Shown here piece after piece: positions 1 through 7,957 of a stretch of 40,604 bases of DNA. The notes under the pieces were generated by a model. It was given only the letters and a program-made list of their open reading frames with translations. It did not search any database and had not been told where the DNA came from. Source of the stretch: a virus; IMG/VR virus record IMGVR_UViG_3300031646_000004, positions 1 through 40,604 of that record. One strand, written 5' to 3'. Both the position numbers and the translations under genes were made by a program. Every line of letters begins with the position of its first letter. Position 1 is the first letter of the stretch.

Positions 1-309
1 CCCGACCTTTGGCCTCAGAAGTGCCAGTTTGGCAGCAACGCCCTGGCCACCAAAGCCAGGTTCCGTGCTCTGCTCTTCTTTGTCGTCCATGTGGGCCGTG
101 ACAGTAATATCACCGATTTCGTAAGGGGCGCATAGCACAGATGGGTGCTCGGCTCCACCTTCGTAGACCTTCTCTACGGCTGCGGTAATTTCACCACCGG
201 AAACCTGAGCGAATAGAAACTCACCCCACGAAGGGGAGATGTCGTCCGCTGGAGTGATCGAACATACGATCTGGCGCTGTGAAAGTTTTTGTGGTCCACC
301 GTGTGGCAT
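1..309 (-). CDS. Tail tube protein, likely (3' end cut off by window edge)
   Basis: The first 103 residues of a gene that runs off the left edge. The start is ATG at 309, preceded by a strong GGAGG ribosome site with a 7-base spacer, 14 bases after the sheath stop codon. The visible part has the look of a contractile-tail inner tube subunit: an alternating beta pattern with SGGEITAAVEKVYEGGAEH near residue 38, then a hydrophobic strand with IGDITVTAHMD. In myophages the tube gene normally follows the sheath gene directly, as here. The tube subunit polymerises into the channel inside the sheath. Assignment rests on position and general sequence character; I see no diagnostic catalytic or binding motif. 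It could be another small tail protein. Confidence 0.65.
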   Translation of the reverse strand, partial: MPHGGPQKLSQRQIVCSITPADDISPSWGEFLFAQVSGGEITAAVEKVYEGGAEHPSVLCAPYEIGDITVTAHMDDKEEQSTEPGFGGQGVAAKLALLRPKVG

Positions 310-323
310 TTAAGTACCTCCGT

Positions 324-1784
324 CTACACCACTGAAGTGGTGAGGTTGCTCTTGACTATGTCGACATTGATTTGGTCGCCGACACTAGACACCCGAACGC
401 CAATCTTTGCTTTGACGAGTCCATCCGCCAACTGTGTCGCGGGGTTGAGACTCTTGTCGCACTTGACGGTGTAGCCCATGTCGATTCGCCTGCCCAGTGC
501 ATCGAAGGCTTCGTACAAGGCCCCCGAGGTGCGGCGTGGCTCCAGAATGGCTATCAACCTGGCCGCAATCGCTGCGAAGATGTTGCCTCGGCCGTCGATA
601 ACACTGAAGACCAAGTCTTCGAGAGACTTGTTGGCCTCGTAAACGACTCCGTTGACTGTGTCCTGGGCGGTGATGTACCGGAAGTTGCTCGTGTCATTTG
701 ACAGGGAGCGTGCACCGTAGACCCGAACGGCTCCGTCAATGACCCGGAGGGCGTTGACATTGTCGTAGTCCAGTGCGTTGCCGACCGCCGAGTTGGCTTC
801 GCTTTCGAGAGAGGCCACCCAGCGGGCTACGGAAATGATGCCAGCGCCCGGCTGATGGGAACCCTTGCCGTTATGGGCGCGTGCCCGACAGGCTGCAACG
901 TATCCATCCGGTGGGATCTTGCGAGTGACACCGGCGAGGGCAGTTGGGACATTGACCCACGGCCAATACAACGCACCGTGTTCACCGTTCGATTCGTTGC
1001 TTCGGATGGTGATTCCCAGCGTTTCGGCTTGAGCGGAAGTTTGTGCCGCTGCCGAGTGGATGAGTGCGATCCGGTTGTGAGAGTTGGCGTGAGAGAGCAG
1101 GCCCTGGTATACGGCCTGAACCTCTGACTCCGGGCAAGCCACCGCACCGACCCCGTAGGCGTCGTTGAAGTTCGTCAGACCGGTGACGTAATGTGCAGAG
1201 GTCACGTTGGCGCGATCATCGGTGCCTGCTGACAGCGACTGGGCGTTAGCGAAGATGTCAACCAGTGCGCCGCCTTCGTCAGTCACGGTGACGTAGTAGG
1301 AAGCGATAGGGCTGCTGGTGAACTTGCTGACGATCTGATCGGTGGCCGTAGTGTCCGAGGCTACGAAAATCGTTGTGCCGCTGAGAGCAAGAGTGACGGT
1401 CCTGCTGTTAGCAACGCTGCCAGCAGCCGTGGTGATTGACAGACCGGAACTCCATGCACCGGGACCGTTGGCAGTGAACGTAACCGTGTCGTTGGTTCCG
1501 TCGTTCAGGGTTACAAACCCCGTAGTGGCTGCCGGGCCGGCTACGCGACTAATCCAGCACTGTGTGCCACCCTCTTCGAAGAAGGTTTCCACAGTTGAGT
1601 GAAGATACGCATAGGACTGGTACTGGCCGTAGACCGACTCAAAGTCGACAAGGCTGGCACAAAGGGTGGCTTTGTTTGTCGGACCCCGATCGGCGAGTCC
1701 ACAAAAGAAAGCCTGTGAGGATGGCCGAATAGTGTTCCCTATTGGACCACTTCGGACTGCAGTTGAAATCGTGACACCAGGCAT
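324..1784 (-). CDS. Phage tail sheath protein
   Basis: A 486-residue contractile tail sheath subunit, whose polymer surrounds the tail tube and contracts to drive it into the host. The N-terminus MPGVTI and the early segment FFEEGGTQCWISRV (about residue 70) are typical of the sheath family. The C-terminal domain (about 380-486) has the expected pattern: FVFSVIDGRG-like helices, EPRRTSGALYEAFDALGRR and a final beta-rich segment. The middle (about 85-170) is Thr/Ser/Gly-rich and looks like a surface-exposed inserted domain. Length is in the usual family range. A GGGACGG element lies 5 bases before the ATG. It is followed immediately by the tube-like gene. This gene is the main reason to call the phage a myovirus. 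Confidence 0.93.
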   Translation of the reverse strand: MPGVTISTAVRSGPIGNTIRPSSQAFFCGLADRGPTNKATLCASLVDFESVYGQYQSYAYLHSTVETFFEEGGTQCWISRVAGPAATTGFVTLNDGTNDTVTFTANGPGAWSSGLSITTAAGSVANSRTVTLALSGTTIFVASDTTATDQIVSKFTSSPIASYYVTVTDEGGALVDIFANAQSLSAGTDDRANVTSAHYVTGLTNFNDAYGVGAVACPESEVQAVYQGLLSHANSHNRIALIHSAAAQTSAQAETLGITIRSNESNGEHGALYWPWVNVPTALAGVTRKIPPDGYVAACRARAHNGKGSHQPGAGIISVARWVASLESEANSAVGNALDYDNVNALRVIDGAVRVYGARSLSNDTSNFRYITAQDTVNGVVYEANKSLEDLVFSVIDGRGNIFAAIAARLIAILEPRRTSGALYEAFDALGRRIDMGYTVKCDKSLNPATQLADGLVKAKIGVRVSSVGDQINVDIVKSNLTTSVV

Positions 1785-1819
1785 ATGAACCGTCCCGTTG
1801 ATATTCGTCTATTATTGTA

Positions 1820-1841
1820 CGAGGACCTTATGGGGTCTTCG
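1820..1841 (-). other. Hairpin in the 124-base gap before the sheath gene
   Basis: The only sizeable gap in the left part of the minus-strand unit (1785-1908) holds an inverted repeat. Eight-base arms, CGAGGACC and GGTCTTCG on the plus strand, flank a six-base loop. On the minus-strand transcript seven of the eight positions pair, with one A-C mismatch. No U-tract follows on either strand, so it is not a standard intrinsic terminator. On the minus strand TACAATAATAG follows the hairpin directly, 36 bases before the sheath ATG, and could hold a -10 element, but no -35 sits at the right distance. It may be a processing or regulatory stem that sets sheath and tube expression apart from the upstream genes. 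Confidence 0.35.
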
Positions 1842-1908
1842 TGCAACTACTACCCATAAGATTACCACTATGGAGCCCCCGAAGAGTCATCCTTCTGAAG
1901 TCCGTGCG

Positions 1909-2214
1909 TTAATCTGACTTCTCTTCCTGGGTATCGCCGGCGCTACTCTTCGCGTCGGGCCGTTTTACCTCTTTTTCGCGAGGCTTTCCTCTATCAGTGG
2001 CAGGGGCTGAACAGGGGATAAGTGTTTTGTTTTCGATGAGTGCCCGAGTGATGTCATCTACTGATGACATTCCACCACAGGTCTTTGATGGTAGAACATG
2101 ACCTTCGCTGGTGACCGTGCAAGAGGCCATAGTCGGGTTTCGCACCCAGGTCAATCCGGCAGGATCGTCGAGGTGGGATGCATGATCTGAATGCTTGAAA
2201 GTTTTATTCGCCAT
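1909..2214 (-). CDS. Hypothetical protein, 101 residues
   Basis: Not recognised. The N-terminal half (to about residue 65) is compact with two cysteines (TMASC and SKTCGG). The last 30 residues are Lys/Glu/Asp/Ser-rich and probably disordered. No membrane segment or signal peptide is visible. It lies between neck-type genes and the sheath, a place where head-tail joining or head decoration proteins are common, but no family can be named. AAGGT lies about 12 bases before the ATG, a rather long spacing. It starts 17 bases after the stop of the preceding gene, so it belongs to the same transcript. Confidence 0.6.
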   Translation of the reverse strand: MANKTFKHSDHASHLDDPAGLTWVRNPTMASCTVTSEGHVLPSKTCGGMSSVDDITRALIENKTLIPCSAPATDRGKPREKEVKRPDAKSSAGDTQEEKSD

Positions 2215-2231
2215 GATGAGATTGTACCTTA

Positions 2232-2501
2232 TCAGTCGCCTACAGGATGTCCGAAGGAATCATACTTCCTCTTGACTGCCACCAAGCCACGTTCGATTGC
2301 ATCCGCAACGTTTGGGTGATCGGGAGAACACAGCCCTAAAGCAAAAATGGCCACCCTGTGTCCATACCCACAAGTCGTAAGGATGAATCCGCTGTTGTTG
2401 TAAATTACCACAGCATTGGCGCGTTCGTAATCGAAGGCATCCGGATCAAGAGCGCTGGTTAATTCTTTGCAGATGCAGTCGGTTTCGACAATGGGCATCA
2501 T
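2232..2501 (-). CDS. Hypothetical protein, 89 residues
   Basis: Not recognised. A small soluble protein with four cysteines (CICKEL near residue 9, TTCGYGH near 43, and LGLCSPDH near 57) and an acidic N-terminus. The start ATG overlaps the stop of the preceding gene as ATGA, so translation is probably coupled. ATG ATG at the start leaves a one-codon ambiguity. Its place between tail-completion type genes and the sheath suggests a structural or assembly role in the neck or tail. That is inference from context only. Confidence 0.6.
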   Translation of the reverse strand: MMPIVETDCICKELTSALDPDAFDYERANAVVIYNNSGFILTTCGYGHRVAIFALGLCSPDHPNVADAIERGLVAVKRKYDSFGHPVGD

Positions 2502-3199
2502 TCGGAAGCACCACCCTGAACAGGGGCGGTCGCGAGTGAGAGTTCCTGAAGTGCCGCTCCAGCCGCAGTGTCCTTCGACAGACCGACGTTCTTAACCCCG
2601 AAGGAAACTCCGTCTTCGTCAACTGTGCCATAGGCCTTACGCATCACAACTTCATCAAGGGAGAGTTCATACCCTAAATAGGCACCAGCCAAAAAACGCT
2701 CACCTTTTAGAGGGGTAAGGTCTGAAAATTCTTCCCTCATACCCGACTCGTCAATCTCTGCCCGGAAGGAATGAGAAGGGTCAGTGGCTTTGAGGCTTGG
2801 ATAATCCAACAAGGCTGAACGCACAACAGTTGTAAGACGGTCACGAATCAGCGTTGCGCTTTCCGAGTTGCCACCTCGACACCAAATGTAAGTTCTCATG
2901 TTGTATGCCACCCGATATTCGGGGTCCATACCGTAAGCAACGGTGCTTCCGCCGCCATAACCGACGCGCTCCAAGTTGTTTGTCGAGAGGGCAACCGTAA
3001 TGATGGTGGGCCACTTGTCCAATGCCACGGGTTCGTAACTGAGATATTTGACAGGAAGAGGTAGTTCCGCGTCCGTGAGCCCTCCCCAGCCATTTCTGTA
3101 ATCGAGTACGCGAGCAGGAAGATCCCCAGTCAGATAGTCGGTGACAAACTGCTTCGCAAAATGTGCACCGTGCATTAATCGAAGTGTAGGAAGTGCCAT
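2498..3199 (-). CDS. Neck or tail protein, possible tail terminator
   Basis: A 233-residue protein with no motif I can assign firmly. Its order, after a gp6-like connector and a virion-morphogenesis protein and before the sheath, is where tail terminator or tail completion proteins are usually found. The middle (residues about 55-125) has a beta-rich pattern with VAYNMRTYIWCRGGNSESATLIRDRL, which resembles the strand-helix layout of tail terminator/minor tail subunits that measure values per subunit in a ring. That likeness is general, not diagnostic. The ATG shares one base with the upstream TAA (TAATG), so the pair is coupled. A role in head-tail joining is inferred. Confidence 0.55.
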   Translation of the reverse strand: MALPTLRLMHGAHFAKQFVTDYLTGDLPARVLDYRNGWGGLTDAELPLPVKYLSYEPVALDKWPTIITVALSTNNLERVGYGGGSTVAYGMDPEYRVAYNMRTYIWCRGGNSESATLIRDRLTTVVRSALLDYPSLKATDPSHSFRAEIDESGMREEFSDLTPLKGERFLAGAYLGYELSLDEVVMRKAYGTVDEDGVSFGVKNVGLSKDTAAGAALQELSLATAPVQGGASE

Positions 3200-3669
3200 T
3201 ACAACAGATCTCCGTCCCCGCCGTCTTCAAGGTATTCCCTCATCATCTTGCCCCAACGCCTGTTCGCGCCTGCTGGTTCAAAAATGATTTCACGTTTGGC
3301 CATGTGTTCTGTTCCATACTGGTGAAACTTTGCTATCCGAATATTGTTGAGGCTGAATTCGGCTTTGTGGCGATCGATGTCAATCTCTACTCCACGCAAA
3401 GTGGAGATGGCTTTGAAAAGTTCTCCAGTCTGGACGAGCGGTGGCGTTCCCGGGAAATGAACAGCCTTCCAAGACGCGTATTCTGCATCCAGCGGAGCCC
3501 AACCTCCCACGGCAAGACCATTGGCCATGAAGTTGCCGGTCCAGGCTTTCTGCAACTCGTCGCGGATTTCCTCTAAGGGAGGTTTGAAGTTCTTACCCCG
3601 GCGCTGTATCGCATCGATTTTGTTCTGGGCTTCGTCGTCGTCGTATTCGACATCAATATCGATCCGCAT
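3199..3669 (-). CDS. Phage virion morphogenesis (tail completion) protein
   Basis: A 156-residue member of the virion morphogenesis family (Mu gpG / HK97 gp10-like), which helps complete the neck or tail end. The diagnostic run sits at about residues 48-90: NFMANGLAVGGWAPLD, then FPGTPPLVQTGELFKAI, matching the family pattern of a Gly-Gly-Trp-Pro/Ala-x-Leu segment followed by a conserved P-P-L-x-x-T-G-x-L. A later segment, FHQYGTEHMAKREIIF, fits the family signature in which a His/Gly turn leads to the conserved Arg. The length is normal. Both ends are coupled to the neighbours by TAATG overlaps. Confidence 0.82.
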   Translation of the reverse strand: MRIDIDVEYDDDEAQNKIDAIQRRGKNFKPPLEEIRDELQKAWTGNFMANGLAVGGWAPLDAEYASWKAVHFPGTPPLVQTGELFKAISTLRGVEIDIDRHKAEFSLNNIRIAKFHQYGTEHMAKREIIFEPAGANRRWGKMMREYLEDGGDGDLL

Positions 3670-4319
3670 TACGAAACCCTTACGCGCCGGTATCTCTTAA
3701 TGGCGAGCAATTCTTTTTCCATGAAACCGATTTCCGCCAGAGTGGTTTCTCTCGGATCGAGATCTTTGATGCCGACAACATCATCGTGCATGTTCTGCAT
3801 CTCTCGAGCCGCAGCGCGCAAGATCATCAATTTGAACATCGGGATGCCGGAACCCAGCAAGCCTGCCGTATAGGTGACCGTGATCTTGTCGTTGGGCAGG
3901 CTGCCGTACACGTCGATTCCGTAACGGCGAATGACATAATTTGTATGTTCCACCAACGTGTCCGTAGTGGCAGAAGCCGACGCACCCCTACGCGTAACAG
4001 ATGTAACAGTTACGATAGGACTATTGCGGAGATACACCGTCTCGGGCGGATCGGTAAAGGTCGAGACGGTGGGCCAGGCGCCAGAGACAGCGCTAGAAGA
4101 GTCATAATTGTAGAAAAAGGAGCCCATGGGAACGCCGACATGATCGGATTCCATCACATGCACCTCGTCCGTGTATGTGTTGACCTCAAGCGGGCGACCC
4201 AAATAGGTTTCCATCTCAGACTGTAGACCCGCCAAAATCACATCAGCCGAGTCCTCTTGCAAGGGACTCAGAGTCATGTCCATATATTTGACAATGTCGG
4301 CTTTGGTTACTAATGCCAT
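3669..4319 (-). CDS. Head-tail connector protein, gp6-like adaptor
   Basis: A 216-residue protein with the layout of the gp6-like head-tail connector family that forms a ring under the portal. The N-terminal part is helical with VTKADIVKYMDMTLSPLQED, then SEMETYLGRPLEV, the hallmark of these adaptors (two helices ending in a conserved Leu-Gly-Arg-Pro). A beta insertion (residues about 70-160) contains PIVTVTSVTRRG and a terminal helix follows with LMILRAAAREMQNMHDD. It is the first of the neck genes on this transcript and precedes the virion morphogenesis gene, the normal order. Confidence 0.78.
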   Translation of the reverse strand: MALVTKADIVKYMDMTLSPLQEDSADVILAGLQSEMETYLGRPLEVNTYTDEVHVMESDHVGVPMGSFFYNYDSSSAVSGAWPTVSTFTDPPETVYLRNSPIVTVTSVTRRGASASATTDTLVEHTNYVIRRYGIDVYGSLPNDKITVTYTAGLLGSGIPMFKLMILRAAAREMQNMHDDVVGIKDLDPRETTLAEIGFMEKELLAIKRYRRVRVS

Positions 4320-4348
4320 GCGTTTCTACCATCCTCGCAGGCAAGTCA

Positions 4349-4612
4349 CTACGATCCAGACCTTCTATTCCGCAGCGCTGCACGCGTCAGATCTCTTACG
4401 CTCTCGGTTCTGCGTCCTGAAGTCCTCCGCCTGAGAGCAGCACTTGCCAAACGGCGAGTTAGACCCGAGCGCAGTTTGAACCGGTCGGCCCAATTGGTTT
4501 GGATCCAAAAAGGCTGCAACGACATGAGCGTTACAAGCAGCCTAAATCCACTGAATATACCGAACTTCATAGAGGCTCCTACAGGATTCGAATCTAAGTA
4601 AGAGTCTACCAT
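4349..4612 (-). CDS. Small very basic hypothetical protein
   Basis: An open frame of 87 residues, not recognised. From residue 15 it reads MKFGIFSGFRLLVTLMSL, a short hydrophobic stretch, followed by a strongly basic tail with many Arg (RRLASAALRRR, RRTESVRDL). It could be a membrane-associated or nucleic-acid-binding peptide. Two starts are plausible: ATG at 4612, three bases after the preceding stop with AGG six bases away, or ATG at 4570, with a clean AGGAG and five-base spacer giving 73 residues. The other minus-strand frames in this gap are closed by stops. Codon character alone does not prove it is expressed. Confidence 0.45.
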   Translation of the reverse strand: MVDSYLDSNPVGASMKFGIFSGFRLLVTLMSLQPFWIQTNWADRFKLRSGLTRRLASAALRRRTSGRRTESVRDLTRAALRNRRSGS

Positions 4613-4615
4613 TCA

Positions 4616-5182
4616 CTACCTGTCGGGATTGGGTGGCTTCTCTATAGCGACCTTACGACGAATCGCCAGATCGCTGTCAGTCGTCCCCGGCGGAGCCTCT
4701 ACCGGAACCCACGCCCGAGAATACCTATGGTTCGCAACCTTCCGGTGCTTGATGATCGAACCATCTAACAACAACTCGAGTTCATCAAATTTCATATTGA
4801 ATAAATCTTTGTATTGAGCGTCGGTCATACGCATGACACGTTTGAGTGTCTTGATCAATTTGGACAACTTGTGGGCTACCACCGCCCCACGTCCTCGATT
4901 GATTTGGATATGCAAGATCATCGCTTCCGCGTTGTCACAGTCGATCCACACCACGGGGACCTTCCCCTCGCACGCCTCGTTAAGGGCAGCATTGTCCAAA
5001 CAGAGACGCAGGCGCTGTGCTCCATCGATGACATTGGATCCCTCCCGCTGCACCACCAGTGGCGCAAGAACTCCGTGTTCGGCGATGGACCGCGCCAAGA
5101 CCAGCAGATCGGGCCTCAGAATATGAGTGGCACCCCAGTCGGGAACGTTGAGGGATTCACCCTCGACCAATTCAATCTCCAT
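4616..5182 (-). CDS. ParB-like nuclease-domain protein (IbrB-like partner)
   Basis: A 188-residue ParB/sulfiredoxin-fold protein. The N-terminal 90 residues follow the ParB pattern: a short strand set, LARSIAEHGVLAPLVV, then VIDGAQRLRLCL, where the usual GxHR-type motif is replaced by GAQR. The rest is helical and charged. The start at 5182 was chosen over an ATG two codons upstream because AAGGAG is seven bases from it. It overlaps the end of the PAPS-reductase-like gene. Pairs of ParB-like and PAPS-reductase-like genes are known from prophages, for example IbrB and IbrA in Escherichia coli, which act on host gene expression. Whether this one acts on DNA, a nucleotide or a host promoter is unknown. 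Confidence 0.75.
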   Translation of the reverse strand: MEIELVEGESLNVPDWGATHILRPDLLVLARSIAEHGVLAPLVVQREGSNVIDGAQRLRLCLDNAALNEACEGKVPVVWIDCDNAEAMILHIQINRGRGAVVAHKLSKLIKTLKRVMRMTDAQYKDLFNMKFDELELLLDGSIIKHRKVANHRYSRAWVPVEAPPGTTDSDLAIRRKVAIEKPPNPDR

Positions 5183-6302
5183 TTTCATTCTCCTTCAACC
5201 GGAGCGTATGCGCTCGCGTCTTTGGCCCGACCGGCGTTACTGACCTGGCGCTACCAATTTCCTTCAGCAGCAAGTGACGCAACAGGTTTTCGAATGGATA
5301 CGAATATGGATCACGAGCATGCTTGCGACGGAACTCTGCAGTCAACGCCTTAGCCCGCTGAGTATTACCGGGTCCGATCATGTAGGCATCAATGAATTCC
5401 GAAACACCCTCCCAACCGTTCTCGGAATAGAGGGCGATGAACTTGTCAACGTCAACATCTTTCCACCATCGCCGCTGGGCATCTATTTGTGGAAAACACT
5501 CGCAAAGACGATCAAAGAACTCTGGTTCCGTTGCTACCAAATCGCCGAGGCGGCGGGCAGCAACAGCGTGCAGTGGAACTCCGACTCTAGTATTGGATCC
5601 GGTCACCACCGCCCGGTCGTAATATTCGCAGTAGGGCGCGTTGTGTTCTTCCGAAATGAACCGGAACACGTCATCAATGTTCCAGTCGTAAATGATTTTG
5701 GCCAACTTGAGGGGAACGCTCTTGCTCAATTTGTAAGGATTATTAATGTAATTCTCGTTCAACTTCTGGACAACCGACCTGTAACGAATCATGGACTCGG
5801 AAGCCCTGACTCCGGTAATAAAAGCGACCTGACCGGCCTTGCCCTGCATCATGTATTCGTCCATGGGTTTGGTCAAGGGCTTGGAATGATCTAACCCAAA
5901 ATGAAAGGCGGTGATGGCCCAGTCGGGTATGGGGCGTACCAGTTTTCCTTCTTTTGCCCGCTCTTCATCCCAGATGATCAAAGACTGTCGGCGGCCCAAC
6001 ACCCAAATCTCCGCGCCAACAGGCAAGCAATACCACTCCATGTCAACCCAGTCGAATTGACGAACCATGTTGACGTATTCTTCGACGAGCGGGCTGACCA
6101 TTTCTTCGTCGCGGAAAATGACTTTTACTGGACCCAGGCCACGTTCTTCATGGATTTCTTTGGCTAGGTATAAAGCCGCCGTGCTGTCCTTGCCCCCGGA
6201 GAACTGAACGCAGACGGTGTCAAATGTGTCGTAAACGTGCCGGATTCTTTGTCGGGCCGCCTCGACACACGATATGTCGAGGAACATTCTCTGACGACTC
6301 AT
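5172..6302 (-). CDS. PAPS reductase-like PP-loop ATPase (IbrA/DUF3440-like)
   Basis: A 376-residue member of the phosphoadenosine phosphosulfate reductase superfamily. The PP-loop SGGKDS is at residues 35-40 after a hydrophobic strand (TVCVQF). VIFRDEEM follows near residue 80, and ITGVRASESMIRYR near 167 matches the G-x-R-x-x-E-S signature. Family members bind ATP or adenylylated nucleotides; in DndC and IbrA relatives the true substrate differs or is unknown. The C-terminal half (200-376) is helical with a conserved-looking WNIDDVFRFI segment typical of DUF3440-like proteins. It overlaps both flanking ParB-like genes (ATGA upstream), so the three probably work together. It could take part in DNA or nucleotide modification, or act as a regulator. 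Confidence 0.85.
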   Translation of the reverse strand: MSRQRMFLDISCVEAARQRIRHVYDTFDTVCVQFSGGKDSTAALYLAKEIHEERGLGPVKVIFRDEEMVSPLVEEYVNMVRQFDWVDMEWYCLPVGAEIWVLGRRQSLIIWDEERAKEGKLVRPIPDWAITAFHFGLDHSKPLTKPMDEYMMQGKAGQVAFITGVRASESMIRYRSVVQKLNENYINNPYKLSKSVPLKLAKIIYDWNIDDVFRFISEEHNAPYCEYYDRAVVTGSNTRVGVPLHAVAARRLGDLVATEPEFFDRLCECFPQIDAQRRWWKDVDVDKFIALYSENGWEGVSEFIDAYMIGPGNTQRAKALTAEFRRKHARDPYSYPFENLLRHLLLKEIGSARSVTPVGPKTRAHTLRLKENENGD

Positions 6303-7084
6303 ACTTCTGAATGAGAATCAATAAATGAGAGAATCTTTTGCCCTGTGGTGGTTCCGTCATAACCTGGATTATTTCGAAGCCATCTGATGAAGTCGTACCA
6401 CCGCTTCTGCTGGTCGGCATCGTCAAAAACGATCGTGTATTGGACCACTGCCCGCGGAGCGGCACCCGGCACTACCGCCGTGCTTCCTTGAACCGCCACA
6501 TCGGCATGGTCTACCGAATCGTCGGCAACAATCTGTCGTGTCCCATCTTCATCTTCTTGGACCATCCCTGCCAACATTTCGGCTGCGGCCCCAACCACTT
6601 CCGTAATCCCCGGGATGATAAAACCAACCTCATCCCCATCGTCAGATTTTCCCCTCCTGGACTGTTCTTCGTAGTAAGCGATTTCGAAATCATCCCACTG
6701 GAGACTCTCCATCAAATCGTTGTACTCATCAACAATTTGAACGATCATCTCGGCCGCCTCCGCCGAATCCGTATGCCCCAACTCCATTGTTCGGTTATCT
6801 GCGAGAGCAAATGCAACCGCTCGCTTGTCGTCCGCATCGATCGGCACGGCAGCAATATGCGTCCATCCGAGACGCCTCACTGCTTCGACCTGATGGTTCC
6901 CAGCAATAACGGTTGACATGCCATCGCCATTGGGTCTCACCACAACTGGTTTGACTTGACCAAACTCCTCGTAGGAAGCCATGATCGCTGGGACATTTCC
7001 AACCCGTGGATTATGTTCCAACGGAGTAAGAGAATCCAGAGGAACAAGCAGGGATTTCAACGACTCGTTCACGTTGTGTTCCAT
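6299..7084 (-). CDS. ParB-like nuclease-domain protein, second copy
   Basis: A 261-residue ParB-fold protein. Residues about 10-110 carry a complete ParB N-terminal domain: VPLDSLTPLEHNPRVGN, then EEFGQVKPVVVRPNG, TVIAGNHQVEAVRRLGW and FALADNRTMELG. The usual GNHR reads GNHQ here. The domain is related to the other ParB-like genes in this window but clearly divergent. The C-terminal part is acidic, with VVQYTIVFDDADQQKRWYDFIRWL at the end, as in phage ParB proteins paired with modification or helicase genes. The start is ATG at 7084, sharing a base with the upstream stop (TGATG); a GTG one codon earlier is possible. It precedes the PAPS-reductase-like gene with an ATGA overlap. Confidence 0.85.
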   Translation of the reverse strand: MEHNVNESLKSLLVPLDSLTPLEHNPRVGNVPAIMASYEEFGQVKPVVVRPNGDGMSTVIAGNHQVEAVRRLGWTHIAAVPIDADDKRAVAFALADNRTMELGHTDSAEAAEMIVQIVDEYNDLMESLQWDDFEIAYYEEQSRRGKSDDGDEVGFIIPGITEVVGAAAEMLAGMVQEDEDGTRQIVADDSVDHADVAVQGSTAVVPGAAPRAVVQYTIVFDDADQQKRWYDFIRWLRNNPGYDGTTTGQKILSFIDSHSEV

Positions 7085-7428
7085 CACGGACCTACTTGAA
7101 ATCTGACATTTGCGTTGAGGGTTCGCATGGCGTCAATCGAGGTTCGCAACGAGAGTAACTTCTCCCGTTTAGCCTTGACGAGAGCCTCGGCGCACTTGAA
7201 GTCAAACTGCGTGTCGGCCAACTTGTAGTCAGCCCACGACTCCCGCTCCTTGATTGACCCTTTAGCCGAAAGGTACTCTTTGGCCCAACTGGCCTTGTAC
7301 CGTGACTCCTTCTTTGCAGCATCTTCCGCCAACTGCTCGAAGGCTTCCGTCTCACTCTCCAACGATTCGATCAGGTACATGAGTTGATTCTCAATGTCGA
7401 CCTGACTAATCGGTTGTGATCGGTTCAC
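7084..7428 (-). CDS. Hypothetical coiled-coil protein, 114 residues
   Basis: An all-helical, charged protein. Heptad-like residues run through most of it (QLMYLIESLESETEAFEQL, then AAKKESRYKASWAKEYL). The segment SRYKASWAKEYLSAKGSIKERE resembles a small phage family often found near recombination genes, but I cannot name a function. The start is GTG at 7428, supported by GGAG with a good spacer. It overlaps the end of the RuvC-like gene by 23 bases. It may be a partner of the recombination block; this is from position only. Confidence 0.65.
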   Translation of the reverse strand: MNRSQPISQVDIENQLMYLIESLESETEAFEQLAEDAAKKESRYKASWAKEYLSAKGSIKERESWADYKLADTQFDFKCAEALVKAKREKLLSLRTSIDAMRTLNANVRFQVGP

Positions 7429-7957
7429 CGTTCTCCACTCCTATCATCATCAGTAATGGCTCCCAATTGATACCATCAAGAGCCTTGCGGTTCTCCGCCG
7501 GCCACTCGTACTGACTCTGGCCAAGATATTCGAGACCCATTTCATGAAGCACCCAAGCATCGATGCGATCCTCGATGCCCTTGCCCGACCATGATCTGTT
7601 GGTCTTAAACGACACAGCAGAAATGACCTCAGCCTTGCCGGCGTTCCCTCGACCGGTAGCGAACTTGGCTCGCGAGGTGGGGGGCACGAGGACATAGGGA
7701 ATCCATGCCTCGTTAAACGCCACTTTTAGCACTCCACCGAGTTCCCCCAGGGCGTGCGCTCGAGTACGCGACCCGTAAGAGTAGCCCTCCATGATCACGC
7801 ACTTGACATCATTTTCGAGACACATTCGCAAGACATAGTCGCGGATGTCCACCAGCCGCGCTGCATCTTCTTCGCGGGACTGATATGCGACACCGTGGTT
7901 ATCGCCGGCACATATTCCCGTTGAAGTAAGCGACGGATCAAGTCCGAGAATGTTCAT
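7406..7957 (-). CDS. RuvC-like Holliday junction resolvase
   Basis: A 183-residue RNase H-fold resolvase that would cut four-way DNA junctions before packaging. The fold motifs are all visible. MNILGLDPSLTSTG supplies the first catalytic Asp (D7). VIMEGYSYG supplies Glu57 and is followed by ALGELGGVLK. VPPTSRAKFATGRGNAGK is the conserved basic region. EDRIDAWVLHEMG gives the final Asp pair (D130, D133). The ATG at 7957 was chosen over a TTG three codons upstream because it makes an ATGA overlap with the HNH gene stop. It is part of the recombination block with Rad52-like and RecB-like proteins. Confidence 0.9.
   Translation of the reverse strand: MNILGLDPSLTSTGICAGDNHGVAYQSREEDAARLVDIRDYVLRMCLENDVKCVIMEGYSYGSRTRAHALGELGGVLKVAFNEAWIPYVLVPPTSRAKFATGRGNAGKAEVISAVSFKTNRSWSGKGIEDRIDAWVLHEMGLEYLGQSQYEWPAENRKALDGINWEPLLMMIGVENGEPITTD

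Noticed and set aside
3786-6916. Long plus-strand open frames (up to 206 residues) opposite the neck and ParB/PAPS genes
   Set aside because: They lie antisense to well-supported genes with clear motifs, have no ribosome sites in register, and show the composition of codon shadows.
4616-7084. A Dnd-type DNA phosphorothioation system
   Set aside because: The PP-loop enzyme is related in fold to DndC, but no DndA, DndB, DndD or DndE partner is visible, and the ParB pairing fits IbrA/IbrB-type pairs better.
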